Shown: positions 1 through 10,400 of the stretch, piece after piece
Numbering within the stretch: position 1 is the stretch's first letter
Layout of the letters: each line of letters starts with the position of its first letter
Source: Mauremys mutica
Taxonomy: Eukaryota; Chordata; Testudines; Geoemydidae
Length of the DNA: 64,000 nucleotides
Assembly: GCF_020497125.1 (NCBI RefSeq)
Contig: NC_059075.1
Coordinates: forward strand, 61,523,321 to 61,587,320
Direction: 5' to 3'
Notes under the pieces: generated by a model
The model's database searches: none
What the model saw: the letters and a program-made list of their open reading frames with translations, nothing else
What the model was told of the DNA's origin: nothing
Position numbers and translations under genes: made by a program

Positions 1-7
1 TCCAAGG

Positions 8-782
8 GTGCTGAAAGTCCCCATAATCCCCCTGCCTGTGGTCAGTGTCCCATTCAAACAGGTTGCCATAGACCTGGTGGGACCCCTCCCAAAGAGCAAT
101 GCTGGGTTCTGGTATATCTTGGTTTTGATGGACTATGCGACCCAGTTCTCTGAGGTGATCCTGCTACAAAACACCAGTGCCCGGCACCTGCACCATTGCG
201 GCAGAGATGGTAAAGATCTTTGCCAGGGTAGGGCTTCCTTTAGAGCTTCTCATGGACCAAGGGACTAACTTCACCTCCCCACTTCTTCGCCAGGTAGGTG
301 ACTTGTTGGGCATCAGCAAATTTGCAGACGTCTGTGTACCACCTGCAAACGGATGGGCTAGTTGAGCGGTTTAACCAGATGCTGAAGAGTATGCTCAGAA
401 AGCTTCTCCCACAGGAGCTACAACAGTGGGACCAGATGCTTCCCTCGCTGCTCCTAGCCATCCAGGAAGTGCCCCAGGCCTCAACCCACTTTTCTCCCTT
501 TGAACTCCTGTGTGGTCAGCAACCCCAGGGAATCTTGGATCTAATGAAGGAAGATTGGGAGCACAGTCCGTCAACCTCCCAAGGCCTACCACAGTATGTT
601 CTTCAACTATGTGACCGACTTGCCTGGGTGGGAGCCCTGGCCCAGGAGAACTTCCGAGTGGCCCAAGGAGCCCAGGAGTGTTGTTAGAAGAAGCAGGCTT
701 GGGCCTGGACATTTGAGCCTGGTGACCAGGTGCTCCTTCTGCTACCCTCTGAGGAGTCAGAACTCCCCATCTGATGGCAAGG
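8..782 (+). pseudogene. Integrase catalytic core remnant of the gypsy element
   Basis: Three overlapping reading frames together show an rve integrase core: IDLVGP with the first Asp at 71-73, MDQGTNF with the second Asp at 255-257, and LVERFNQ with the Glu at 364-366. The second Asp and the Glu are about 36 codons apart, as expected for DD35E. At least two frame changes (near 180 and 300-350) and a premature end near 686 destroy the frame. The remnant is cut at 782-786 by the solo LTR; its C-terminal part resumes at 1667. It would have inserted cDNA into host DNA. The zinc-binding HHCC domain is probably left of the window. Confidence 0.8.
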
Positions 783-786
783 CCCG

Positions 787-1666
787 TGTCATAAACAGAT
801 AGTTAAGGGTTAATGTCTCTTTTACCTGTAAAGAGTTAAGAAGCTCAGTAAACCTGGCTGACACCTGACCAGAGGACCAATGAAGGGACAAGATACTTTC
901 GAATCTTGTTGGAGGGAAGTCTTTGTTTGTGTTCTTTGTTTTGGGGGTTGTTCGCTCTTGGGGCTAAGAGGGACCAGACGTGCAACCAGGTTTCTCCAAT
1001 CTTTCTGAAACAGTCTCTTATATGTTCAAAATAGTAAGTACTAGTTAGAAAGGCGGATTAGTCTTATGTTTGTTTTCTAACTTGTGAATGTGTATTTTGC
1101 TGGAAGGATTTTTTACCTCTGTTTGCTGTAACTTTGAATCTTAGAAGGGGGGAGGGAGTCCCTCTAGGTTATATGAACTGAATACCCTGTAAACATTTTT
1201 CCATCCTGATTTTACAGAGATAAATTTTACTTTTTCTTTCTTTAATTAAAAGTTTTCTTTTTAAGAACCTGATTGATTTTTCTTTGTTTTAAGATCCAGG
1301 AAATTGGGTCTGGACTCACCAGGAATTGGTGGGGGGGAAAAAGGAGGGGGGATGGTGAATTCCTCTTTGTTTTTTAAGATCCAACGAGTTTGGATCAGTG
1401 TAGCCTCTCAGGGTAACCAAGGGAGGGAAAGTCTGGGAGGGGAAAGGTGGGGGAATGGTTTATTTCCCTTTGTGTTAAAACCCAAGGGGTTTGGGTCTTG
1501 GGTTCCCCAGGGAAGGTTTGGGGGGAATGGAAAGTGTACCAAAACACTATATTTTTGGTTGGTGGCAGCGCTATCAGATCTAAGCTAGGAATTAAGCTTA
1601 GAAGGGTACATGCAGGTCCCCACCTTTTGGACGCTAAAGTTCAAAGTGGGGAACAAACCTACGACA
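787..1666 (+). mobile_element. Solo LTR (family 1) nested in the gypsy integrase
   Basis: The 880-bp unit starts TGTCATAAACAG and ends CTACGACA. It is flanked by a perfect 5-bp target duplication, GCCCG (782-786 and 1667-1671). Two more copies in the window share its ends: 20818-21664 on the other strand and 35968-36770. No internal retroviral sequence is attached, so it is a solo LTR left by recombination. The A/T-rich stretch near 1240-1260 occupies the place of the AATAAA seen in the 35968 copy. It splits the integrase reading frame, so it arrived after the gypsy element. Confidence 0.85.
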
Positions 1667-1930
1667 GCCCGTATGAGGTAGTCTGTTGAGTGGGTGATGT
1701 CACCTTCAAAGTGCACCAACCCGACCGGAAACAGAAGAACCAGATTTATCACACAAATCTCCTGAAAATGTGGCGGATCCAGGAAGGCTTGATGGTTGCC
1801 CCCTATCCTCCTGAGCCTGCCTTAGGTCCCCAGATTTCTGATCAGGCCGCCATTGAGAAGCCACAACTGGGGAACACCCTCTCACCAGCTGAAGAATGCT
1901 CGCTGCTTGTTGAATGCTTTCCGTAAGATG
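1667..1930 (+). pseudogene. Integrase C-terminal (GPY/F-like) region and linker of the gypsy element
   Basis: Directly after the LTR the integrase resumes with PYEVV, then VTFKVHQPDRK and QIYHTNLLKMW. This is the GPY/F module of gypsy and retroviral integrases with its conserved H-x-N-L-L-K ending. A further 60 or so codons of proline-rich linker follow to a stop near 1925. In the next frame the sequence carries on into the segment that usually precedes gypsy RT (see 1931-3243). Confidence 0.75.
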
Positions 1931-3243
1931 TTCACTGCGCTACTGGGGTACCCTAGTGTGGTACAGCACACTATTCAAACCACTCCCGGAGAGGTGGTTT
2001 GGGAAGCCGCCTGTCCCCTTCCCTGACAGACCTGAGAGATTGTATAGAAGGAAGTCCAAGCGATGTTAGAGAGAGGTGTCATAGAACCTTCACAAAGTGA
2101 GTGGCATAGCCCCGTTGTGCTGGTCCCAAAATCTGACAGGACACTCTGGTTCTGCATCGACTTCTGCAAAGTCAATGCAAACTCTGAGTTTGACGCCTAC
2201 CAAATGCCCTGGGTTAATGAGCTGCTGGATCATTTAGGAGCAGCCAAGTACATTACCACACTGGACCTTACAAAAGGCTATTGGCAAATCCCCCTGGACT
2301 CCATTTCCAAGGAAAAGATCACCTTTGCCACCCCTACTGGGTTATACCAGTTTACTCGGATGCCCTTCGTCCTTCATGGGGCCCGTGCAACATCTTAGCA
2401 TTTCATGGACCACTTCCTGGGCCCTCACACAGAGTATGCTGGGGCCTACCTAGACGACATCGTGGTTTATAGCCAGGAGTGGGATGACCATCCAACTCGA
2501 GTGGGCACCACTTTACTTACGCTATGAGGGGCTGGACTAATGGCCAACCCCAAGAGTGTCAGATTGGGTTGCAGGAGGTGACCTATCTGGGTTATACTCT
2601 TGGCTGGGGGCTAGTCCGCCCACTGGTAGGGAAAGTCCAGGCCCTACAGGCCTGCCTGGCCCCGACAACTAAACAACAGATCTGGCAGTTCCTAGGCTTG
2701 GCCGGCTACAACTGCCAGTTCGTACCTAAATTTGCCTCCATCGCAGCACCACTCACTGCCCTTCTAACAAAGGACAGCCCTTGCCAGGTACACTGGTCAC
2801 CCGCCTGTGAACATGCCTACCAGACCCTCAAACGAATCCTGTGCGAGGAGCCTGATCTGTTCAGTCCTGACTTTGATTAGAGTTTTATCTTACAAACCGA
2901 TGCATCAGATGTGGGACTCGGAGCAGTTCTTTCTCAGGAGGTAGAGGGAACAGAACACCCCGTCCTTTATCTCAGTCATAAGATGTTTCCCCGCGAACGT
3001 AAATATGCAGTAATCAAGAAAGAGGCCCAGGCTGCTAAATGGGCCATTGAGGCCCTCTGGTATTGTCTCCTGGGGACCCCCTTTGTTTTGGTCACGGACC
3101 ATGTCCCATTGAAATCATTGCATAATATGAAGAACTCCAATGCCAGACTTATGCGCTGGTATCTCACTCTCCAGCAGTATGTCTTCTCGATCTGCCATGA
3201 GGCCGGGGCCGGACTTAAGGAGGGCGGGTTAATGAAAGCCTGA
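1931..3243 (+). pseudogene. Reverse transcriptase-RNase H remnant of the gypsy element
   Basis: RT begins with the usual leader (MLERGVIEPSQSEWHSPVVL) and continues with LDLTKGYWQIPL and ITFATPTGLYQFTRMPF. A frame change near 2390 precedes the catalytic YLDD box at 2447-2458. The thumb (TYLGYTLGWGLVRP, QIWQFLGLAGY) lies at 2580-2720. RNase H follows from 2881 with ILQTDASDVGLGAVLSQ (catalytic Asp) and VLVTDHVPLKSL. A stop near 2880 and others mean no active enzyme could be made. RT lies downstream of integrase, which is the odd feature of this element. Confidence 0.85.
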
Positions 3244-3442
3244 ATGAACTGACTTTGGGTGCAGGCCCAGGCTGAGTCACTTTGTTTTCCTGCCCCACTC
3301 TGAACCAGAGCTTGGGCTCATTAACTTCTTGCAGCCCCACCTGAGTACAGGTTGGAGCTGAGTTACTTTGTTTACTGTCCGGCCCTGAACCATAGCCTGG
3401 GCCTTGCTGATTCCCCCACCACAGCAAGCGAAGTCCAGAGAC

Positions 3443-3507
3443 TGAGTGAGGTGGACTAGCCCTCCCCGGACCCAGTCGGCGAAGTACTGCGCCTTCAACC
3501 TACTACA
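3443..3507 (+). repeat. Short 3' terminal repeat of the gypsy element
   Basis: The 65 bp starting TGAGTGAGGTGG and ending ACCTACTACA match the 66-bp end of the element at 30024-31703 (TGTAGTGAGGCGG to GACTATTACA). The matching 5' copy would be left of the window. Such a short terminal repeat is unusual for a gypsy element. The preceding 3244-3442 resembles the 90-bp array of the 30-kb element. Confidence 0.5.
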
Positions 3508-4560
3508 GCCAGATATGCAGGTAGGGTAAAGGCAAATGCTCACCTCTCTCCCGTTTGCACAACCGTCCATAAAATGGTGGTGCACTTTTCCCTGGCCAGG
3601 GCCAGCTCCAGGCACCAGCCAAGCAAGCTCGTGCTTGGGGCGGCAGATTCTAAGGGGCGGCTTCCATCCAATTCTAGGGCTTTGTCTCTGGGTCTGGCTG
3701 CCCTGCGCCCTGGGGTTTATTTATTTATTTATTTTTTGCTTTGCCTCTGGGTCCAGCTGCCCTGCAACCTTGTTTTGTTTGTTTGGTTGTTTGGTTGGTT
3801 GGTTTTTTTTTTGTTTTGCTTGAGGTGGCAAAAAAGTCAGAGCCGGCCCTGTCCCTGGCACATTCTTTCCATCACTGAATTGTTTATTTTCTGTCTAATA
3901 CAGTTTAGGGGAGCGGGACTTCTCCTTCGGAGGTTGTCTGATAGGAGAGCACAGCAGGCTTCTTAGTAAACTCTTGTGATTCCATGGCTCTTACCAGTGT
4001 GTGAAAACTGTGTAATGAGGAGGTGTGTTTGTGGGGGATATGATTGTTCATTCTTTTTGCTCTGATAATTTGATGGTATGACAGTTTAAACCAATAAATT
4101 AAAACCTCATGGCTAGGATGGCACAGGTGTTTAAAAAGGTCTGTTCTCTAGGCCCTTTGTTTCACTCTGGGCCCTGCCAGTAATGACTGTAGGGTTTTAT
4201 TGTTAACAATCTACGTAGCATTATAAATGCATATGGCATTTGACAAAACATGGTATGTATCAATGTCACTGCCTTGAAGAGTTTATACTGGAGCCAAGAC
4301 AAGGCAAAACATGGGGGAGACTATTAAGGAGTTGGAAGTGCAGAGGCAGGTGAAGTGATCAGGGTAGGGACGATCTATGGACGAAGTGGGTTTTTAAAAG
4401 TAGAACAACTAAGAAGTAATGCGGGGCGGGGAGAGAATGTTCCAAGAATAAGAGGTAGCATTAGAGACGATGCAAAGCCACAGGTGAGAGGTGAGGACGG
4501 GCGTTATAGAGAGGGAAGTTTGGGAAGAGTGTTGCTTTCTTGGGCAGAGTAGGAGTAAAT
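3508..4560. repeat. Duplicated segment A1
   Basis: Apart from the inserted hAT, the stretch aligns by eye with 28905-30015 (A2) and more weakly with 8405-8620 and 32655-32880. Landmarks are GGTAGGGTAAAGGCAAA, TTATTTTCTGTCTAATAC, GGACTTCTCC and GGTTGTCTGATAGGAGAG. Relative to A2 it lacks about 300 bp near 4000. No gene was found in it. Confidence 0.75.
3597..3851. mobile_element. Short hAT element (CAGGGCCRGCTC family)
   Basis: The 255-bp unit starts CAGGGCCAGCTCCAGG and ends AGAGCCGGCCCTG, an imperfect terminal inverted repeat. It is flanked by a perfect 8-bp duplication TCCCTGGC (3589-3596 and 3852-3859). The paralogue at 28995 carries the empty site. It has no transposase and must have been mobilised in trans. 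Confidence 0.85.
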
Positions 4561-4919
4561 GAGAGTGGAGATTTAGTTGGCAACGTGATTGTGCCAAGTC
4601 TTGAAAGTAAGGGCAAAAGCTTGAATGCAGTGCAATCAGGTCCACTCAGAGGTCCAGAGAGCCCCAGGCCATTCCAGCTTTTGAAGCCCCTAGCCATAAT
4701 AAAAATAAAAAATGACAACACATGAAAACAAAATAAGGCACCAAAAAAGAGTGAGACATAATTTGAATATATTTTTTTATTTAACAAATGCTTTTCTAGC
4801 CTTTTTCTGCGCAAATGCACTAATTATTGAGGAAAAATCTAGCTTTCGTGCAATGTCACAGTTGATATTAAGCATGGTAAGCCCATTCAAATGCTCTTGT
4901 CACATAGTCAAAGATATAC
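4561..4919. other. No recognisable feature
   Basis: This unique stretch lies between duplicated segments A1 and B1. Short open frames exist but show no recognisable domain. Confidence 0.5.
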
Positions 4920-6440
4920 CACATCTACCGCTTCTTCCCTGTCCACAAGGCTTGTTACCCTTTTGTGATTGTAGTTTTCTGTATCTAGGGATGAAACCAC
5001 ACCCCTATTAAAGGTATAATTGGTCCAGAACACCGCAGCGTCTCTGTCTGGCAACAGAGATCACATAGAGTACAATATCCCAGGGCTCTGCTGTACTCAG
5101 TGGCTCACAATGGAATTACTGGGTTCTAGTAAAATTTTGGTCTTCATCTCCAAAACTCTTTAGGGGGCCTGGCCTAGATTACCTGGGGAACACCTCATTC
5201 TGCATGGTAATGACAGCTGTGATGCCCTGGAACAATGGAACTGTCTACCACAAAAGTGAAAATAGAGCCAGTTAAAATTTTTCAAATTTTGAAATTCTGA
5301 TGAAATTTCATTTGTAAAAATTGGAAAAAAATTGGAAAAAATCAATAAAATGTTAATAATCTGCCAACTCCACTTTTGACTGATGATAAAGCGTGACAAT
5401 TTAATAAAATGTTGGGAAAATAAAATGTGAAAATTAAAAAAAAAGTTGAAAATTTCCCACTTTGTCCCCCTCCCTCCCCCCCCAATCATCTGTAAGTGAC
5501 CATCTTTGAACAGGTCAGAGCATAGGCACTGACTCCATGGGTGCTCTAGGGCTGGAGCACCCATGGGGAAAAATTAGTGGGTGCTCTGCACCCACTTGCA
5601 GCCAAGCTCCTGGCCTCATCTGCCTCCTCCCCTGAGCACACTTCCCCTGAGCACTCCTCCCAGCTCCTCTGCTTACCTCCCAGTGCTTGCCGCTGCCTAA
5701 CAGCTGTAGCAAGCTCCAGGAGGGAGGCGGGAGGAGCGGGAACGTGGTGTGCTCAGGGGAGGAGGCGGAGAAGAGGCCGGGCCGGGGTGGGGATTTGGGG
5801 AAGGAGTTGAATAGGGGCAAGGAGGGGGCGGAGTTGGGGTGGGGACTTTGGGGAAGGTGTTGGAATGGGGGAAGGAGGGGGCGATGCATGGGGTGGAGTC
5901 AGGGTGGGGCTGGGGGCAGAGGGGGTCGAGCACCCACCGGTGCCAGAAGAAGTTGGCGCTTATGGGTCAGATAGCTATCTTGGTAGCTGGCCCATGAATT
6001 TGTAACTAGGTTATAGAAGAGATCAGACTGACCTATTTCTTTGAACAATTTTCCTGCAAAAATGCCAAAAACAAAGTAAAAGGCCAAATGGTAGGTACGA
6101 AAAAAGATGATAATATCTTTGAGTATGCCTTAGAACCATGTGAAATACTCAAGATACCATGGTGATGGATGTGATATAGGAATACAAGATATAGGGAAAG
6201 ATTTAACTGAGGCGCACAAAGGTATGAAGGATATAAAGAAAGGACTGGTCAATTTTCTTTTTTCTTATTGCCCATAATTCTAAAGGTAGGGTGGAATTTG
6301 ATGAAAGTAAATGTTAGGACATTTAGAACACAAAAATAGAAGTCTTACCCCATCATCCCCCAGGGGAATTCACTGCAGTAGGAGGCCAGCATGGTCAAAT
6401 ACTTTACCCTTGATAATTTTATGATCACTGTTATTTATGC
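4920..6440. repeat. Duplicated segment B1 with a LINE L2-like remnant
   Basis: The stretch aligns with 26790-27890 (B2). Shared landmarks include GGTCCAGAACAC, TGGCTCACAATGGAATT and GACAGCTGTGATGCCCTGG. The part near 5010-5235 on the + strand resembles the end of an L2-type reverse transcriptase (an NTAAR...ISPVL..LHWLPV-like pattern), in badly decayed form. B1 has about 430 bp of G/C-rich sequence near 5520-5940 that B2 lacks, so something was inserted there, but I see no clear element ends. Confidence 0.65.
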
Positions 6441-6764
6441 AAAATAGAACAGGAGTACTTGTGGCACCTTAGAGACTAACAAATTTATTTGAGCATAAGC
6501 TTTTGTGGGCTACAGCCCACTTCATCAGATGCATACAATGGAACATATAGTAAGAAGATACGTCTATATCTATACATACAGAGAACATGAAAAGGTGGAA
6601 GTTGCCGTACCAACTCTGAGGCTAATTAATTAAGATGAGCTATTATCAGCAGGAGAAAAAAACTTTTGTAGTGATAATCAAGATGGACCATTTCAGACAG
6701 TTGACAAAAAGGTGTGAGGATACTTAACATGGGGAAATAGATTCAATTTGTGTAATGATCTAAC

Positions 6765-7643
6765 CAGGGCCGGCTCCAGGCACCAGACGAGAAAGCACGT
6801 GCCTGGGGCAGCACATTGTAAGGGGCGGCATTGCGGCCAATCTTGGGGCAGCATATTCTGGCCGCCCTGCCATGGTTTTTCTTTTTTTTTTTTTGCTTTG
6901 GCAGCCCGGTCTGCAGCTCCGGAACCCCCGGCCGGCTCCCCGCGCTCTGCCAGTCCCAGCCCAGCCCTGCAGGGGCACGGACCCTGGCCTGGGGGGTGGC
7001 AGGAACTAGCGATCCCCGCTACTCACCGTGCTGCCGGGCTCCCTGGGATGTGCCACTCCCTGCCACCTGCACCGGCCTCCGCCTCCCGCATCGCTCTGAG
7101 CCCGGCCCAGCTGAGCTGCCTTTAAAGGAGTGGCTGAGCCAGCACCTCCTGCAGCCCCCGGAAGAGGCACCCCAAGGCCGGAGGGGGGAGTCCCTCTGGC
7201 CCGGTCCGCAGCTCCAGAGCCCCCCGCCAGCTCCCTGCACTCCGCCTGTCCCAGGCCAGCCCTGCAGGGGCGCAGGAACTAGCGACCCCGCCGCTCACCT
7301 TGCCGCCGGGCTCCCCGGGATGAGCCACTCCCTGCCGCCTGCACCGAGCCACCTTTAAAGGAGCGGCTGAGCCAGCACCTCCTGCAGCCCCTGGGAGAAG
7401 CACCCCAAGGCCGGAGGGGGGAGCCCCTCTTGCCTGGCTGCGAGTGGGCTGCAGTGCCTGGCTGCCCATGAGTGGAGGGAGCGGGCGGGCGCTGCCCTTC
7501 ACTCTCCTGCGAGCTGCCTTGACTGCCCTCCACGCGCTCCCTGTGGCTGCGTTTTTTTTTTTTTTGCTTTGGCAGTCCGGCCACCCTTTTTTTGTTGTTG
7601 TTTGTTGTTGCTTGGGGCGGCAAAAAAGCTAGAGCCAGCCCTC
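6765..7643. mobile_element. hAT element (CAGGGCCGGCTC family), 879 bp
   Basis: Ends are CAGGGCCGGCTCCAGG and CTAGAGCCAGCCCTC. The flanking 8-mers GATCTAAC (6757-6764) and GACCCAGC (7644-7651) are a decayed duplication of the Penelope-like target site. The interior is G/C-rich, with two diverged copies of a roughly 200-bp unit (near 7010-7200 and 7290-7430). Open frames here are low-complexity and not a gene. Confidence 0.75.
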
Positions 7644-7719
7644 GACCCAGCCACTCTCAGTCTCTATTCAAGCCAAAGTTAATGGTATCTAGTTTGTATA
7701 TTAATTCAAGTTTTCATGT

Positions 7720-7781
7720 TCTCTCTGTGTGTGTGTATGTGTATATATATGTGTGTATATATGTATGTATATGTATATAAT
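7720..7781. repeat. TG/TA microsatellite
   Basis: Alternating TG and TATA runs within the Penelope-like tail region. Confidence 0.9.
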
Positions 7782-7920
7782 CTTCTTACTATATGTTCCA
7801 TTCTATGATTCTGATGAAGTAGGCTGTAGCCCATGAAAGCTTATGGTCAAATAAATGAACTTGAATTAATATGCAAACTAGAATTAATATGCAAACTAGA
7901 TACCATTAACTTTGGCTTGG

Positions 7921-10150
7921 TGGAAGAAGGAGGTACACAGATGCAATATATCTGGCATTACACCAGCCTGGGTTTCCCCCATCATGGGAATACTCAGCTA
8001 AACAAGTGAAGCAGGTTTGAAGACTCTTTGCACTGCCATAGCTGGAGCCAGGATCTGGCCCATGGTCTGATTCAGTATGAAAACTCCAGTGAACTCCTCT
8101 CTCCTCTCGCTCTAGATTATATGAGTATGAGGCACTTGGCAGGCTACAAGATGTTGCTATAGAACCATACTAGGCATGGAAATGGGTTAAACATTGACCA
8201 TATTTCCCAGAAACACGGACAATAACAGGCATTACAATTTGCAGATGGGGCTGCCCACAGGGAACATAGGGAAACGCCTACTTTTAACATTGTGTATGTT
8301 GTGAAACAGAAGACGGAAATGAGCCCTCCAGTCACAAAGTTTGCCAGCCAGACGCTCCTCCTGAAAGGCATCTGTATGTGGGCAAAGAACCTTTGTCTGG
8401 GTCAGACATCCAGGTAGGGTAAATGCAAATGCTCTTCTCTCTCCCCTTGCATACCATGCATTAAATATAAGTGCGCCCTTCCCCACTCTGAATAGTTTAT
8501 TTTCTGTCTAATATGGTTTAGGGGAGTGGGACTTCTCCATTTGAGGTTGTCTGATAGGAGAGGGCAGTGGGACTTCCTAGTAACTTGTCATGGTTCCATG
8601 GTTCTTACCAGAGTGTGAGAGGGCTCTCCACCTTGTTCTGCTGTGCAACCATTTTCTTTTAGTTTACACCTTTAAAAGATACCATAGACTAGAGTCCCCC
8701 CCTACCCCGAAAGAATTACAATGTATCAGAGGTGATGCATGGGGGGAGGGGCGGTTATGTGGGATCATGTGCCCCCCCTGCATTTTTATGCCAGGTTTAT
8801 ATTTATATATATTTTTTTGGGGGGGGGGAGTAGTTCAAAACTGTGTCTTCCACTATCAACAGTTGTCACCTCCTCTTTGTATTGTTAGAATACTTCATTT
8901 GTTGAATTGCCTGTCTGACATGGAAGTTTGAGTAGGGGAATCTTTGTGTTTATTTAGGATTAAAGATTTTCATTCTTTTCTCTCCTATAATTTAATGGTA
9001 TAAGAAGTTTAGCAAATTAGAATGTCAGGATTACGAAGGTACAGACACCAGGAACTAAGATAAAAATGCTTCTATTGTCTAGGCCATTGACCGCACCCAG
9101 ATATTATTGTAAATTACTATAATCTGAACGTGTAGTACTGGATATTATGATGGTTCCTGATGCTTCCCATTACAAGAGCCTGTTTTCAGTTTCTTATAAC
9201 TGTTTGCACTGAAATTTTCCATGCCAGTTGTCTGCCTCAGGCTTCATTTTTTGAAAAATTTCAGACAAAATGTTGCAGCTGTTTCTGAGAATGAGTCTAG
9301 GGAAAATGTATTGTTTTACCCATGTTCAAAAATTCTGTTGCCCTTTTCTTCGAGAAATTCTAGCATCCTGATTCCATGGAGCAGGGACTTTAATGTTGGC
9401 AGGGGAATGGATGCATCTTTTGCCATTCCCATGAAAATCAATACAAATTTGTCCAAGTCGTTAGCTTTTGAAAAATCGCAGTTCACGCATGCTCAATAAA
9501 GACTTGCTAGACCAAAATAGATTTTATTGTCTTGGTTGGTTATTGCCTGTCTAGTCTTGTTGGATAGTTCTGTGTATTTTCTCCAAGATAGCCTAAGTGT
9601 TTTCTCCAAGGCTCGGCAAACCAAGAGTATATGGAATTGCTCCATGCTGGGTGCTGCTTCCTGAGACTGAGCTACCAGCCTGCACTCTTTAAATCAGTCC
9701 TGCTACACTGTTCTCACTCATATTTTGGTGTCCTCACTGGCTACCAGTGTGCTCCTGTTAATGATGGACTTGAGCTGTGGAGTCCACATCCAAACTATCC
9801 TAAAGTTTGGGGAGATTTGGTCATGAAGAACTAGATTGTACCAGCCAGACACAGCCCTGAGTAGGGAAACCACACAGTCCTAGATTGAGAAGTTGTGCCT
9901 CAGGGTTTCCCAGTTTACAAGACAGGGGCACAGCTTGCATCATACTTTGAATTGAAGCAGCCTGTTCTCTCTCTGGTGTATCTAGCCTGCTCCATGATAT
10001 ATATGTGAGAGTGTGTGTGGCTGAAGCCATTGTCCTCAGCTCCTTGAGTGCTGGGACTGTGATTATGACTGGCCCTTACGCAGGACAAACAAACAGAGCT
10101 GGCTGAGGAGCTCTTGGGATCATTAATGTTCATTTTCAATCAATCTTGGA
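7921..10150. repeat. Duplicated segment C1
   Basis: The start (7925-8140) matches 22990-23303. The middle matches 32590-33480 (CTCCTGAAAGGCATCTGT, TGTGGGCAAAGAACCTTTG). The last part (9600-10080) matches 33420-33490 plus 35030-35480 (CATATTTTGGTGTCCTCACT). Smaller matches at 37770-37920 and 39430-39560 suggest that C2 was later spread out by insertions. The segment is also a distant relative of A. No gene was recognised. Confidence 0.7.
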
Positions 10151-10229
10151 ACACCGGGGAAGTTTCAGAGGACTGAAAGAGAACTAATGTTGTGTACCAG
10201 TATTTTAAAAGGATAAACACTATTTAATA

Positions 10230-10400
10230 TTTTTACAGTGACCTAGAAAAATATAAAATCATTGCTGAAAAGTTGGCATATGACACAAAGGTTGGGGGAA
10301 TGGTCAATAATCAAGAGGCGCTGTCACTATTATTGAGCGATTGGGATTGGTTTGAAAAGCTGGGTGTAAGAAAACAACATATGTTTCAATGACAATATGG
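10230..10400 (+). mobile_element. CR1/L3-like LINE reverse transcriptase fragment
   Basis: The + strand frame reads LEKYKIIAEKLAYDTKVGG and then WFEKLGVRKQHMF, resembling the region around the active-site Asp pair and the thumb of CR1-class RT. The same piece occurs at 39210-39300. It is short and dead. Confidence 0.45.

Larger units (their letters stand above)
1..3507 (+). mobile_element. Degenerate Gmr1-like Ty3/gypsy LTR retrotransposon, 5' end outside window
   Basis: Coding remnants run integrase, then reverse transcriptase, then RNase H, all on the + strand, followed by about 200 bp of non-coding sequence and a short terminal repeat ending in CA at 3507. Usual Ty3/gypsy order is RT-RNase H-integrase; integrase first is the arrangement known for Gmr1-like elements. 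The integrase C-terminal region leads without a gap into the leader that normally precedes gypsy RT, which argues against two adjacent copies. Stops and frameshifts break every domain, so the copy is dead. A solo LTR is inserted at 787-1666. The 3' end falls within duplicated segment A (paralogues at 8400 and 28900 are uninterrupted), and the flank starts GCCAG, a candidate 5-bp target duplication whose partner lies left of the window. Confidence 0.8.
6441..7920. mobile_element. Penelope-like element remnants in back-to-back orientation
   Basis: On the minus strand, 6441-6764 plus 7644-7706 match the 3' part and tail of a turtle Penelope-like element: the tail motif around 6470-6535, then AATCTATTTCCCCATG and CTTGGCTTGAATAG-like sequence. 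From 7707 the tail appears again on the + strand (TTTTCATGTTCTCTC to AAATAAAT), followed by a second + strand piece of the internal region at 7851-7920. The inner reading frame in related elements is a GIY-YIG endonuclease, but too little is left here to show it. A hAT is inserted at 6765-7643. Confidence 0.55.
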
